Source: Acidimicrobiaceae bacterium UBA7830 (GTDB taxonomy: Bacteria; Actinomycetota; Acidimicrobiia; Acidimicrobiales; Ilumatobacteraceae). Taken from it: a stretch of DNA of 38,205 nucleotides. Positions 8,623 to 16,442 of the stretch are shown one piece after another. The notes beneath the pieces were generated by a model. The model had not been told where the DNA came from, did not search any database, and was given only the letters and a program-made list of their open reading frames with translations. The DNA lies in contig DLTS01000074.1 in the NCBI GenBank assembly GCA_002501485.1, forward strand, positions 19,497-57,701, read 5' to 3'. Within the stretch, counting starts at the first letter, position 1; each line of letters starts with the position of its first letter. A program made the position numbers and the translations under genes.

Positions 8623-9639
8623 TCAACTCCGAAGTTCTTCGAGCACCGGCTTCCAACGCTCGGGATTTGATTTATATGGGGCGTAGAATCCAAGGCGATC
8701 GACGATGTCGCCATAGCGACGCTTTAGTTCTGGGGCGATCTGCTCTGGCTCACCAACGACGGCAAAGGTGTTGAGAATTTCATCGTCGATGGCCTCGCCC
8801 ATCTTCACCCAGTCGCCTGCTTTTGAGAGGTGGTTGAGTTCCTCTTGCATTTCGCCCCATCCGTGGAGCTCGAGCACTGGTCGATAGGCCGGTGTCGAGC
8901 CATAGAACGCAATCTGTTGTTTGGTGGCTTGCGCTGCCTGCTTCATTTCGTCTTCGTTGTTGCCGGTGACGACAAAGAGAGGCCCCGAGATCTGGAAACC
9001 ATCCATTGTCTTACCAGCCTTTTCGCGGCCTTTCTCAAGGGCGGGAATGGTGACTTCTCGGATGTAGCGCTCGGTGGTGAACCCGTGAACGATGACGCCG
9101 TCACAGGTTTCGCCGGCGACTTCGGTCATGAGGTTGCCGACAGCTGCAATGAAGATCTTTGGCACACCGAACCCGGCAAGATCCGAAGCGTTCGGTGTGA
9201 AGAACGGAGTCATTAATGTGTGCTGATAGAAATCGCCACGGAAGTCGAGTTTTGTTCCATTTTCCCAGGTGTCCCAGATTGCGCGGACGGCATTGATCAT
9301 CTCGCGCATGCGAGCCGCAGGGGAACTCCATTCCATCGAGAATCGCTTCGTGATATGCGGTTTGATCTGCGAACCTAAGCCGAGGACGAAACGGCCCTTT
9401 GAAAAAGCTTGAAGATCCCAGCCAAGGTTTGCGAGGAGCATCGGATTACGAGCGAACGCTACGGCGATTGAGGTGCCGAGCTCGATCGAACTGGTGTCAG
9501 CCGCAGCTTGAACGAGTGGCAAAAACGGATCGTGCGCTGTTTCTGCGGTCCATGCTCCGTCGTAACCGGCGGCCTCAAGGTCTTTTGCGGAGGCAGCTGC
9601 TTCAGCAAGACCACCCATTAACGTTGCATCAATTCTCAT
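8623..9639 (-). CDS. LLM-class F420-dependent oxidoreductase (MSMEG_2256-like)
   Basis: Second luciferase-like F420-type oxidoreductase, 338 residues and clearly divergent from its neighbour. Landmarks: AAGYDGAWTAETAHDPFLPL, GTSIAVAFARNPMLLANLGW, the GRFVLGLGSQIKPHITKRFS segment and VPKIFIAAVGNLMTEVAGE. The QIKPHITKRF wording is characteristic of the MSMEG_2256-type subfamily as I recall it. The chemistry is expected to be F420-linked reduction or oxidation of an unknown, probably lipid-like, substrate. TAGGGT lies six bases before ATG, pointing to a leaderless transcript that may include the downstream LLM gene and tam. Confidence 0.88.
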   Translation of the reverse strand: MRIDATLMGGLAEAAASAKDLEAAGYDGAWTAETAHDPFLPLVQAAADTSSIELGTSIAVAFARNPMLLANLGWDLQAFSKGRFVLGLGSQIKPHITKRFSMEWSSPAARMREMINAVRAIWDTWENGTKLDFRGDFYQHTLMTPFFTPNASDLAGFGVPKIFIAAVGNLMTEVAGETCDGVIVHGFTTERYIREVTIPALEKGREKAGKTMDGFQISGPLFVVTGNNEDEMKQAAQATKQQIAFYGSTPAYRPVLELHGWGEMQEELNHLSKAGDWVKMGEAIDDEILNTFAVVGEPEQIAPELKRRYGDIVDRLGFYAPYKSNPERWKPVLEELRS

Positions 9640-9645
9640 ACCACG

Positions 9646-9651
9646 ACCCTA
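9646..9651 (-). promoter_or_regulatory. Leaderless -10 box for the first LLM gene
   Basis: TAGGGT on the minus strand lies six bases before the ATG at 9639, with no Shine-Dalgarno sequence between. Confidence 0.5.
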
Positions 9652-9676
9652 ATTGGAAGGAGTCCGTCGCACCGAC

Positions 9677-10555
9677 TCAGTCGTGTCCGCGAAGAAAACG
9701 TTCGACCTGTTCGCTGAGTTCATCTGCCGAGATCTCACCGATGGTTGGCGACATCGCATCGATACCGGGCTCATCTGCGAGCTGGGCGTCGTGGGCTACC
9801 TCGAGCTGTTTCAGCATTTGCTCGTGCTCAGAGTTATCGCGGACGAGCTTGTCGAGGCGTTCGCGATGTTCGACCATTGTTGAGCGTAAGTCGGTTCCGT
9901 CGATGACAAGATCGAGAGCGTCTCTCAGCCCGTCTAACAGAGCGACAGCGCCGGCCGGGTAGGGCATTGTCGCTGCGTAGTGAGGTACCTGCGACCAAAT
10001 GCCGAGGGTTGGGATGTCGGCGCCATGCAGAGAGTGCTCAAGTGCAGAGCCAATACCGCCCGGCACATCGAGCGTGCTTCTCAGGAACGGAAGGGTCGCG
10101 AGTAAGTCCTCAGATGCTGTTGTCATCGACAGTCGAGAGGGCCGGGTATGAGGGCAAGAGAACGGGTATGCCCCAAGGTGCGCGCATTTAGACACGCCGA
10201 GATTGACTGCGGCGTCGGTCAATTCCTTAATGAAGCGGTGCCAAGCTAGATCGGGTTCAGGCCCGTGAGCAATGATGATGTCTCTGCCGATTCGGTCTCG
10301 GCCGTGTGAGAGCGTGATGTGTTGCCAGTCGAGCACTGTGTTGCGTCCTTCGACGAGCTTCATCGTTGGGCGTCGATCTCTGAAATCGAGGTATGTGTCG
10401 TCGTCGAAGACCGCAAGGGGTTCAGCTTGGCACTCCGCAAGCAGGGCATCGGTTGCGAGCTGGGCCGCGCCACCTGAATCGATCCACCCACTGAGGTATA
10501 CGACAAGCACCGGTTTGTCGAGTGAGACAGTGTGTTCGTTCCAGGTGATTGTCAT
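9677..10555 (-). CDS. PAC2-family protein
   Basis: 292-residue protein of the PAC2 (proteasome assembly chaperone 2) family common in actinobacteria and archaea. Recognised from GAYPFSCPHTRPSRLSMTTA, the PGGIGSALEHSLHGADIPTLGIWSQVPHY region (an expected glycine-rich conserved block), and a helical, acidic C-terminal tail predicted to be coiled (residues about 235-290, rich in E, L and Q). The biochemical role of bacterial PAC2 proteins is not settled; in eukaryotes the family assists 20S proteasome assembly. The ATG lies three bases after the stop of the phosphotransferase gene, so the two are almost certainly co-transcribed. Confidence 0.85.
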   Translation of the reverse strand: MTITWNEHTVSLDKPVLVVYLSGWIDSGGAAQLATDALLAECQAEPLAVFDDDTYLDFRDRRPTMKLVEGRNTVLDWQHITLSHGRDRIGRDIIIAHGPEPDLAWHRFIKELTDAAVNLGVSKCAHLGAYPFSCPHTRPSRLSMTTASEDLLATLPFLRSTLDVPGGIGSALEHSLHGADIPTLGIWSQVPHYAATMPYPAGAVALLDGLRDALDLVIDGTDLRSTMVEHRERLDKLVRDNSEHEQMLKQLEVAHDAQLADEPGIDAMSPTIGEISADELSEQVERFLRGHD

Positions 10556-10558
10556 GGC

Positions 10559-11590
10559 TCAGTTCACATTGAGAAGATCGGCAGCGGCTCGTGCAGCAGA
10601 GTCGACCTGTCGCTTGAATGGTTCAAGCTCGGAGGCATTGCGATCGCCGAGTGCACCTCCGAGGTATCGCGCATAGACACCCTCGAGAATGCAGGCGAGT
10701 TTCCAGTTTGCAAATGCCATGTAGAGATCGAAATTGCCGAGGTCTCTTCCAGATGATCGTGCGTAGCGTTCAATTAGTTGGTTCCGATCCCAGAACCCTG
10801 GCGCCGTCGTTGCTCCAGATTCCCATGCGCTCTGTGTATCGGTAGGACCGGTCCAATACACGGCGAGCATTGCAATATCCGCGAGTGGGTCACCGAGGGT
10901 ACAAATTTCCCAGTCGAGAACTGCACACACGTTGCCGTCATCATCGACCATGGTGTTGTCGAGGCGGTAGTCGCCGTGAACGATGGTCGCGCCCTGCTGG
11001 GCTGGCAGGTTAGCGACGAGCACAGCATGAACGTCGTCGATGAGGCTGAGATCACGGGTTCTTTGCTGCTCCCATTGCCCGTACCAGCGACGGATTTGGC
11101 GTGCGAGGTAATCCTCATGCCGGCCAAGGTCGTCAAGGCCCACCGAGACAAGGTCGGCCTCATGTATTTCGGCGAGCGTGTCGACCAAGGATTGGCTTGC
11201 TCGAGCACGAGCCGATTCGCTGAGGAGTCTCTCGGCGGAATCAACGTCGCGCACGACATGACCCTCGACATACTCCATGACGTAGAACGGCGCACCGTTG
11301 ATGCTGTCGTCCTCGCAGAGCCCAACTGTCGTCGGCACTGGTACCGATGAGCGGTTTAGTGCGGAGATGATTCGGTGTTCCCTAGCCATGTCATGCGCAC
11401 TTGCTAGTCCGTGCGCGAGCGGAGGCCGGCGAAGGACAAGTCGGCGGCCGTTAGCATCGGTGACGAGAAATGTGAGGTTTGAGTGGCCTCCTGCAATGAC
11501 CTCCCAGCTATACGGGCCGACTGCACCGTCAACTGATGTGTTTAGCCAGTTTGTAACTGACGACTCGAAGATGCCCTCGGGTGCGTTCAT
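10559..11590 (-). CDS. APH-type phosphotransferase family protein
   Basis: 343-residue aminoglycoside-phosphotransferase/choline-kinase-fold protein. Seen: a glycine-rich nucleotide segment (EVIAGGHSNLTFLV), FYVMEYVEGHVV hinge wording, the catalytic Brenner motif VHGDYRLDN and the metal-binding LDWE followed by LGDPLADIAM. The wording resembles the ACAD10/11-associated kinases that phosphorylate hydroxyacyl substrates in lipid catabolism rather than true antibiotic-resistance kinases; this is inference. An in-frame extension to 12250 exists but runs antisense through the thioredoxin gene. The ATG at 11590 has TACCAT exactly seven bases upstream and gives a normal family N terminus. It is followed at 3 bp by the PAC2 gene and is divergent from the thioredoxin gene. 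Confidence 0.85.
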   Translation of the reverse strand: MNAPEGIFESSVTNWLNTSVDGAVGPYSWEVIAGGHSNLTFLVTDANGRRLVLRRPPLAHGLASAHDMAREHRIISALNRSSVPVPTTVGLCEDDSINGAPFYVMEYVEGHVVRDVDSAERLLSESARARASQSLVDTLAEIHEADLVSVGLDDLGRHEDYLARQIRRWYGQWEQQRTRDLSLIDDVHAVLVANLPAQQGATIVHGDYRLDNTMVDDDGNVCAVLDWEICTLGDPLADIAMLAVYWTGPTDTQSAWESGATTAPGFWDRNQLIERYARSSGRDLGNFDLYMAFANWKLACILEGVYARYLGGALGDRNASELEPFKRQVDSAARAAADLLNVN

Positions 11591-11597
11591 AATGTTG

Positions 11598-11603
11598 ATG
11601 GTA
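11598..11603 (-). promoter_or_regulatory. Leaderless -10 box for the phosphotransferase gene
   Basis: TACCAT on the minus strand is followed by seven bases and then the ATG at 11590. It decides the start against a much longer in-frame extension. Confidence 0.5.
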
Positions 11604-11640
11604 GTGATAGCGGGGTTCAGCCATGCTCTCGGTGCGTCGG

Positions 11641-11646
11641 TAGGGT
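11641..11646 (+). promoter_or_regulatory. Leaderless -10 box for the thioredoxin gene
   Basis: TAGGGT is followed by seven bases and the GTG at 11654. It favours this GTG over the in-frame GTG at 11645, which overlaps the box. Confidence 0.5.
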
Positions 11647-11653
11647 GAAGAGC

Positions 11654-12388
11654 GTGAGTGAAATTCCCGGTTCTCAAGGTGCAGTGTTTGACGTCGGCGA
11701 CGCGGAGTTCGAGTCGCAGGTACTCGAACGTTCTCGACGTCAGGCGATAGTCGTTGATCTGTGGGCACCATGGTGTGGCCCGTGCAAGACGCTTGGTCCA
11801 ATGCTCGAGGAAGCCGTGGCAGCAACCGGGGGCGAGGTAGTTCTTGCGAAAGTCAACGTTGATGAAAACCCGGCGATTTCGCAGATGTTTCAGGTGCAGT
11901 CGATTCCTGCGGTGTACGCAATCCGTGATGGACAGGTTGTTGATGGATTCGTAGGCGCTCAAGGCCGCTCTGAGATCGATGCGTTTATCGGGCGGTTGGG
12001 AGCTGACCCTAAGGCAGAATTGGTGCAGGGTCTCGTCGAGCGTCGCGATGAGTTGGGTTTGCGCGCATTCCTCGAGAGCGATCCGTCCAATGAGGCAGTC
12101 ATCATTGCGCTTGCTGACATCCTTGTGCAGCGGGATGCGGCTGAGGAAGCTCTTGCGCTTCTTGAGCGAATCCCTGAGACTGATGATGCTCGTCGAATTA
12201 AGGCAGCGGCTCGTGTCGGTTCGGCAGTCCCTGATGATGATTTCGATCAAGAGTTGACTTCGCTACTCGATCAGGTCAAAGTAAATGATGAGGCTCGTCA
12301 GCGGTTTATTGACATTCTCGAACTGATGGGACCTGAGGACCCCCGAACCGCCACCTATCGTAAGCAGTTGACCGCTCGTCTGTTTTAG
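11654..12388 (+). CDS. Thioredoxin-domain protein with C-terminal TPR-like region (CnoX/YbbN-like)
   Basis: 244-residue cytoplasmic protein. The first roughly 110 residues are a thioredoxin fold with the active site WAPWCGPCK, the buried-charge strand and the cis-proline segment SIPAVYAI. The remaining roughly 130 residues are helical and repeat-like (VEAL/ALADILVQRDAAEEALALLERIPE), matching the TPR-like tail of YbbN/CnoX chaperedoxins. CnoX combines holdase activity with redox protection of chaperone substrates; here the active site keeps both cysteines (CGPC), so it should be a redox-competent thioredoxin. The GTG at 11654 is chosen because TAGGGT lies seven bases before it. It is divergent from the phosphotransferase gene. 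Confidence 0.85.
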   Translation: MSEIPGSQGAVFDVGDAEFESQVLERSRRQAIVVDLWAPWCGPCKTLGPMLEEAVAATGGEVVLAKVNVDENPAISQMFQVQSIPAVYAIRDGQVVDGFVGAQGRSEIDAFIGRLGADPKAELVQGLVERRDELGLRAFLESDPSNEAVIIALADILVQRDAAEEALALLERIPETDDARRIKAAARVGSAVPDDDFDQELTSLLDQVKVNDEARQRFIDILELMGPEDPRTATYRKQLTARLF

Positions 12389-12464
12389 AAGGTCGGTTCG
12401 GCGGCCCCGTAAAGATTTTGTTTTGTGGTTTCGGCGAGGGCGCTTCAGGTGGACGGGTCAGCGT

Positions 12465-12917
12465 TTACAGCAGGGTGTTTCCGATGCGAGCAGCCGCGAT
12501 CACAATGCCAACGCCGGCGCCGGTTGCGGTGGCGAGCCACAGGATGACATATTCCCGCCAGAACTCAGGCCACCCAGCAATAGGTCGTCGAGTGGCGCGC
12601 CATGCAGCGATGGACCCCACCGCTATCCAAAACAGCACGCTCAGCAGCAAGGCCATGGGGTAAGAACTCGAATTGGCGATTGGAGCTCCAACGAGCAGCA
12701 GTCCCGGGCCGGAGATCATCGTGCCGATGAGGCCTACGACGGCACTCAGTCGACCTTCACCGAGCAGTAAGATGACAAGAGATAAAACGCCGATGACCGT
12801 TGGTGGCGCGAGCGCGGCAAACGGCCCGACTGCGCGAATGCGTCGGCGGTACCAACGGGGCCCACCAGCCACGGGTGCTGCGACCAAGGAGGCTTCGCAC
12901 TCTGAGCGTGAGATCAT
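12465..12917 (-). CDS. Small integral membrane protein of unknown function
   Basis: 150 residues with a basic N-terminal cytoplasmic segment (residues about 20-30, WYRRRIR) and about four hydrophobic segments: FAALAPPTVIGVLSLVILLL, a glycine-rich VVGLIGTMISGPGLLLVG helix, PMALLLSVLFWIAVGSIAAW and the C-terminal LWLATATGAGVGIVIAAA. I do not recognise a family. ATG at 12917 is chosen over a TTG two codons upstream because TAGGAT lies exactly six bases before it. It is convergent with the thioredoxin gene (76 bp gap). Confidence 0.65.
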   Translation of the reverse strand: MISRSECEASLVAAPVAGGPRWYRRRIRAVGPFAALAPPTVIGVLSLVILLLGEGRLSAVVGLIGTMISGPGLLLVGAPIANSSSYPMALLLSVLFWIAVGSIAAWRATRRPIAGWPEFWREYVILWLATATGAGVGIVIAAARIGNTLL

Positions 12918-12923
12918 GACCAA

Positions 12924-12929
12924 ATCCTA
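12924..12929 (-). promoter_or_regulatory. Leaderless -10 box for the membrane protein gene
   Basis: TAGGAT on the minus strand lies six bases before the ATG at 12917. Confidence 0.5.
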
Positions 12930-13188
12930 CGGTGGACACGTTGGTTGGGGGTGCACCTTGACGGCATGTCAACTGTTTTGCGAGAGACAAGAGTGTTCCG
13001 CTCACGATTGGCTAATTGTCGACACAGCAGGAGTCTGCTAGGCCGACAGTTTTCTTGGGCCGAAGCTAGGCCTGAATCAGATGCACACAAGTGGGGAGTG
13101 TTCACCCGAAATTGTGTTGACGGGGTCGTTGCGATCACCTCGGGCCATCAGCATTGCTATCGCGTTCGTGCTAGACACGTGTGCTGAT

Positions 13189-14163
13189 ATGGCGATGTAT
13201 CTGTTGAGCGGTGACGATGAGTCGGTACTTCGCACTGCGGTGCGCGAATTGCTGAACGAACTTGTCGCTGATAATGACTCATCGATGATGGTTGACGAGT
13301 TTGACGACGCCGAGTTCTCGATGCAATCAGTCGTTGACGCTGCCCATACACCGCCTTTCCTCACCGAGCGCAGGGTGGTGGTCGCTCGGAATGTGGGTCG
13401 GTTCAGTCTCGCCGACCTTTCGCCACTTCTCTCGTTTCTCGAAAACCCTCTTGACTCAACCGATGTTGTGTTGGTCGGTGGAGGCGGGGCGATCCCGAAA
13501 AAACTGCTCGACGCGGTAAAGGACGGAGGGGGAGAGGTGCGTGGCACGTCGGTTGCCCCGAGAGGGAAAGATCGGGCGTTGTGGGTTCGATCGAGAGCGG
13601 CGGTGAAAGGAGTTGATCTTGATGATCGAGTGGTGGCTCGGCTCGTTGATTGGCTCGGCGAAAATAGCGGAGCTCTCGATGGCATCCTCGACACGATTGC
13701 AAGCTCTCACAATGTCAGGACTCGGGTTCGAGTTGAAGAAGTTGAGCCGCTGCTTGGAGAAGCAGGTGGCGTCCCTCCCTGGGATCTAACTGATGCGATC
13801 GATTTAGGCGACGCGGCCAGGGCAATCAGTCTCCTTCACCGAATGGTTCACGGCGGAGGTCGGCATCCGCTGCAGGTCATGGCGATCCTGCATGGGCATT
13901 ACGCCAAAATGTCGATGCTTGATGGCAGTGGAGCGAACTCGCAAGATTCCGCTGCTGAGGTGCTGGGAATGAAAAGTGGATTTCCTGCGAAAAAGGCTCT
14001 CGAGGGGTCGCAGCGACTGGGAACCGATGGTCTGCGCCGAGCAATGGGTTTGCTTGCCGATGCAGATCTTGATGTGCGCGGTCGGACAGGGCTCGACGAT
14101 GTGGCGGTGACCGAGGTTTTGGTCGCTCGCCTTGCCCGACTTACCCCAAGTCGTCGACGCTAA
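13189..14163 (+). CDS. holA: DNA polymerase III delta subunit
   Basis: Clamp-loader delta subunit that opens the sliding clamp during DNA replication. The protein begins MAMYLLSGDDESVLRTAVRE, the usual HolA opening, then PPFLTERRVVVARNVGRF (typical strand-helix of domain I), LVDWLGENSGALDGILDTIA (AAA+ domain II lid) and a C-terminal helical collar (HPLQVMAILHGHYAKM, ALEGSQRLG). At 324 residues it is of normal length. It is divergent in sequence, as HolA usually is. Start choice is uncertain: ATG 13189, ATG 13195 and an upstream GTG at 13168 are all possible and no TAnnnT box or clear Shine-Dalgarno decides it. It is convergent with rpsT, a classic neighbour. Confidence 0.88.
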   Translation: MAMYLLSGDDESVLRTAVRELLNELVADNDSSMMVDEFDDAEFSMQSVVDAAHTPPFLTERRVVVARNVGRFSLADLSPLLSFLENPLDSTDVVLVGGGGAIPKKLLDAVKDGGGEVRGTSVAPRGKDRALWVRSRAAVKGVDLDDRVVARLVDWLGENSGALDGILDTIASSHNVRTRVRVEEVEPLLGEAGGVPPWDLTDAIDLGDAARAISLLHRMVHGGGRHPLQVMAILHGHYAKMSMLDGSGANSQDSAAEVLGMKSGFPAKKALEGSQRLGTDGLRRAMGLLADADLDVRGRTGLDDVAVTEVLVARLARLTPSRRR

Positions 14164-14190
14164 TGACGCATCCTGTGGAATCGGCTCACA

Positions 14191-14228
14191 CGAAAACAAC
14201 CCGAGCAATGAGGCTCGGGTTGAACGGT
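14191..14228 (-). terminator. Intrinsic terminator of rpsT (possibly bidirectional with holA)
   Basis: A perfect 9-bp stem (AACCCGAGC at 14198-14206 with GCTCGGGTT at 14213-14221) has a 6-base loop. On the minus strand it is followed by GTTTTCG, a weak U-tract. It lies between the convergent holA and rpsT stops. Confidence 0.75.
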
Positions 14229-14241
14229 AGATAGCGACGGC

Positions 14242-14493
14242 TTACGAGCCGGCGTTAATTTTTTGCATCAAGCGGCTCTTCTTGCGGGCCGCAGTGTTTT
14301 TGTGCATGACGCCCTTTGCAACAGCCCGGTCGATCTTGCTCATTGCGAGACGAACGGATGAGTCATCGTCTGACCCGGTGCTAGCAGTTGCGGTCTTTAC
14401 TCGTGTCTTCAACTCGCTACGGACGGCGCGATTGCGCTCTGCCGCTTTTGCGTTGGTGAGAATTCGCTTTTTCTGGCTTTTAATATTCGCCAC
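14242..14493 (-). CDS. rpsT: 30S ribosomal protein S20
   Basis: 83-residue, highly basic protein that binds 16S rRNA in the small ribosomal subunit. It begins MANIKSQKKRILTNAKAAER and contains RNRAVRSELKT and the C-terminal GVMHKNTAARKKSRLMQKIN, all family hallmarks. The GTG at 14493 is the start: a Shine-Dalgarno GAGGT lies just before it and the following residues match the conserved S20 N terminus. Longer in-frame extensions have no support. It sits between holA (convergent) and lepA (divergent), the standard actinobacterial holA-rpsT-lepA arrangement, and ends with a good intrinsic terminator. Confidence 0.97.
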   Translation of the reverse strand: MANIKSQKKRILTNAKAAERNRAVRSELKTRVKTATASTGSDDDSSVRLAMSKIDRAVAKGVMHKNTAARKKSRLMQKINAGS

Positions 14494-14627
14494 GGTTACC
14501 TCATGGTGTTTGTGTGTGGTGCAGGCACCAGTCGTGTCTCGTGATGTTGCAGTGCGCACAGCGCAGACCGTTTTCATCAGCGAAGTGAGACTATCGGTGC
14601 GAGAGGAACACTCCCAACGCCGGGCGG

Positions 14628-14633
14628 TAGCGT
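14628..14633 (+). promoter_or_regulatory. Possible -10 box for lepA
   Basis: TAGCGT lies 11 bases before the lepA ATG, implying a leader of about five bases. AGGGGA within those bases could act as a weak Shine-Dalgarno instead. Confidence 0.3.
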
Positions 14634-14644
14634 AGGGGACAGCC

Positions 14645-16441
14645 ATGGACTCCGCATCTGGTCTTTCCTGCATTCGAAATTTTTCGATTATCGCCCACAT
14701 TGATCATGGGAAATCGACGCTGTCCGATCGGATTCTTGAGATCACGGGAGCGGTGCAAACACGAGATATGAAAGCCCAGTATCTCGATTCGATGGATCTT
14801 GAGCGTGAGCGGGGTATCACCATCAAGGCTCAAAATGTTCGTGTCGAGTGGAATGGTCACGTCTTTCATCTCATTGACACACCCGGACATGTTGACTTTG
14901 GTTACGAAGTTTCACGTTCGCTGGCCGCTTGTGAAGGTGTGGTGCTCGTCGTTGATGCTGCGCAGGGAATCGAGGCCCAAACTCTGGCGAACTGCTACTT
15001 GGCGCTTGAAAACGATCTCGAAATTGTGGCGTGCCTGAACAAAATTGATCTTCCTGCTGCGGACCCTGATCGTTACGCAATGGAAATCGAGACGGTGCTC
15101 GGCATCCCCGCCGAGGAGATTCTGCGGATTTCCGCAAAATCGGGCGATGGGGTGCCCGAACTTCTCGATGCAATTGCTGAGCGAATTCCTGCTCCGAAGG
15201 GCTCGGCCGACGAGCCGCTTCAGGCCCTTATTTTCGATTCTCAATTCGACCAATATCGCGGTGTGGTGTCGTCGGTACGTGTGATGAATGGGCATCTGCA
15301 AAGTGGAGCGAAGTTGTCGTTTATGCAGGCAGGCGCCCAACACGAGGCGCTCGAAATTGGGGTGCGTCAGCCGGCAACGGTGCCGGTGAAAGAACTCGGT
15401 CCGGGAGAGGTCGGCTACCTCATTGCGGGTATCAAAGATGTTGGCGACGCCCGATCAGGAGAGACCGTGACGACTGCGTCAAAGGGTGCCGAAGCACCGC
15501 TCGCGGGATACCGAGATCCCAAACCGATGGTGTTCTCCGGTTTGTTCCCAATCGATGGCGACGACTTTGAAGACCTTCGAGATGCGCTCGGCAAACTGAA
15601 GTTGAATGATGCATCAATCACGTACGCTCCTGAATCGTCGGGAGCGTTGGGTTTCGGGTTCCGGTGTGGGTTTCTTGGGCTGTTGCATATGGAGATTGTC
15701 AAAGAGCGGCTCGAGCGTGAGTTTGGTCTTGCACTCATCGCAACGGCGCCATCAGTCGAATACCGGGTCACTCGGACCGACGGTGATATTGCCATCGTTG
15801 ACAACCCTGCTGAACTTCCTCCTCCGCAACAGGTCGAGTCGATTGAAGAACCGATTTTCAAAGTGTCGATCATCACCCCTACCGAATACACCGGAGCGTT
15901 AATGGAGCTCTGCCAGTTGCGTCGAGGTGAAATGAAGCGAATGGAGTACCTCTCACCTGAGCGAGTTGAGTTGGTGTATGACATTCCTCTCGCTGAAGTC
16001 GTTGTCGACTTCTTCGATCAGTTGAAGAGCCGAAGCCAGGGGTATGCGAGCCTCGATTACGAGCTGGCGGGATATCACCCGTCGAATCTTGTGCGTGTTG
16101 ATTTGTTGCTGAATGGCACCCCGGCCGACGCGTTCTCGACGATTGTTCACCGAGAAAATGCCGATCAGTACGGCCGCAGGATGTGTGAGAAGCTGAAAGA
16201 GCTGATTCCGAGGCAAATGTTTGATGTCCCTATCCAGGCAGCAATTGGGGGCAAGGTCATCGCGCGCGAGACGGTGAAGGCGAAGCGTAAAGATGTCCTT
16301 GCGAAGTGCTACGGCGGAGACATAACCCGTAAGCGCAAACTTCTTGAACGGCAAAAAGAAGGCAAGAAGAAAATGAAGGCCATCGGCCGGGTCGAAGTTC
16401 CAGGCGATGTGTTTATCTCTGCGTTGAAATTGGACGACTAA
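14645..16441 (+). CDS. lepA: Elongation factor 4 (LepA), ribosome back-translocase GTPase
   Basis: Translational GTPase of 598 residues that remodels ribosomes under stress and during assembly. Seen: G1 AHIDHGKST (about residues 17-25), the switch region DLERERGITIKA, G3 DTPGHVDF, G4 NKIDLP and G5 SAKSGDGV, then the LepA-specific C-terminal domain with GGDITRKRKLLERQKEGKKK. It begins MDSASGLSCIRNFSIIAHID, normal for the family. Its stop is followed after one base by the TTG of the MFS gene, so a joint transcript is likely. lepA next to holA/rpsT is a conserved synteny. Confidence 0.98.
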   Translation: MDSASGLSCIRNFSIIAHIDHGKSTLSDRILEITGAVQTRDMKAQYLDSMDLERERGITIKAQNVRVEWNGHVFHLIDTPGHVDFGYEVSRSLAACEGVVLVVDAAQGIEAQTLANCYLALENDLEIVACLNKIDLPAADPDRYAMEIETVLGIPAEEILRISAKSGDGVPELLDAIAERIPAPKGSADEPLQALIFDSQFDQYRGVVSSVRVMNGHLQSGAKLSFMQAGAQHEALEIGVRQPATVPVKELGPGEVGYLIAGIKDVGDARSGETVTTASKGAEAPLAGYRDPKPMVFSGLFPIDGDDFEDLRDALGKLKLNDASITYAPESSGALGFGFRCGFLGLLHMEIVKERLEREFGLALIATAPSVEYRVTRTDGDIAIVDNPAELPPPQQVESIEEPIFKVSIITPTEYTGALMELCQLRRGEMKRMEYLSPERVELVYDIPLAEVVVDFFDQLKSRSQGYASLDYELAGYHPSNLVRVDLLLNGTPADAFSTIVHRENADQYGRRMCEKLKELIPRQMFDVPIQAAIGGKVIARETVKAKRKDVLAKCYGGDITRKRKLLERQKEGKKKMKAIGRVEVPGDVFISALKLDD

Positions 16442-16442
16442 G

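Noticed and set aside
11591..12250. N-terminal extension of the phosphotransferase by about 220 codons
   Set aside because: The extension is antisense to the thioredoxin gene and has no conserved content; the TACCAT box and family N terminus place the start at 11590.
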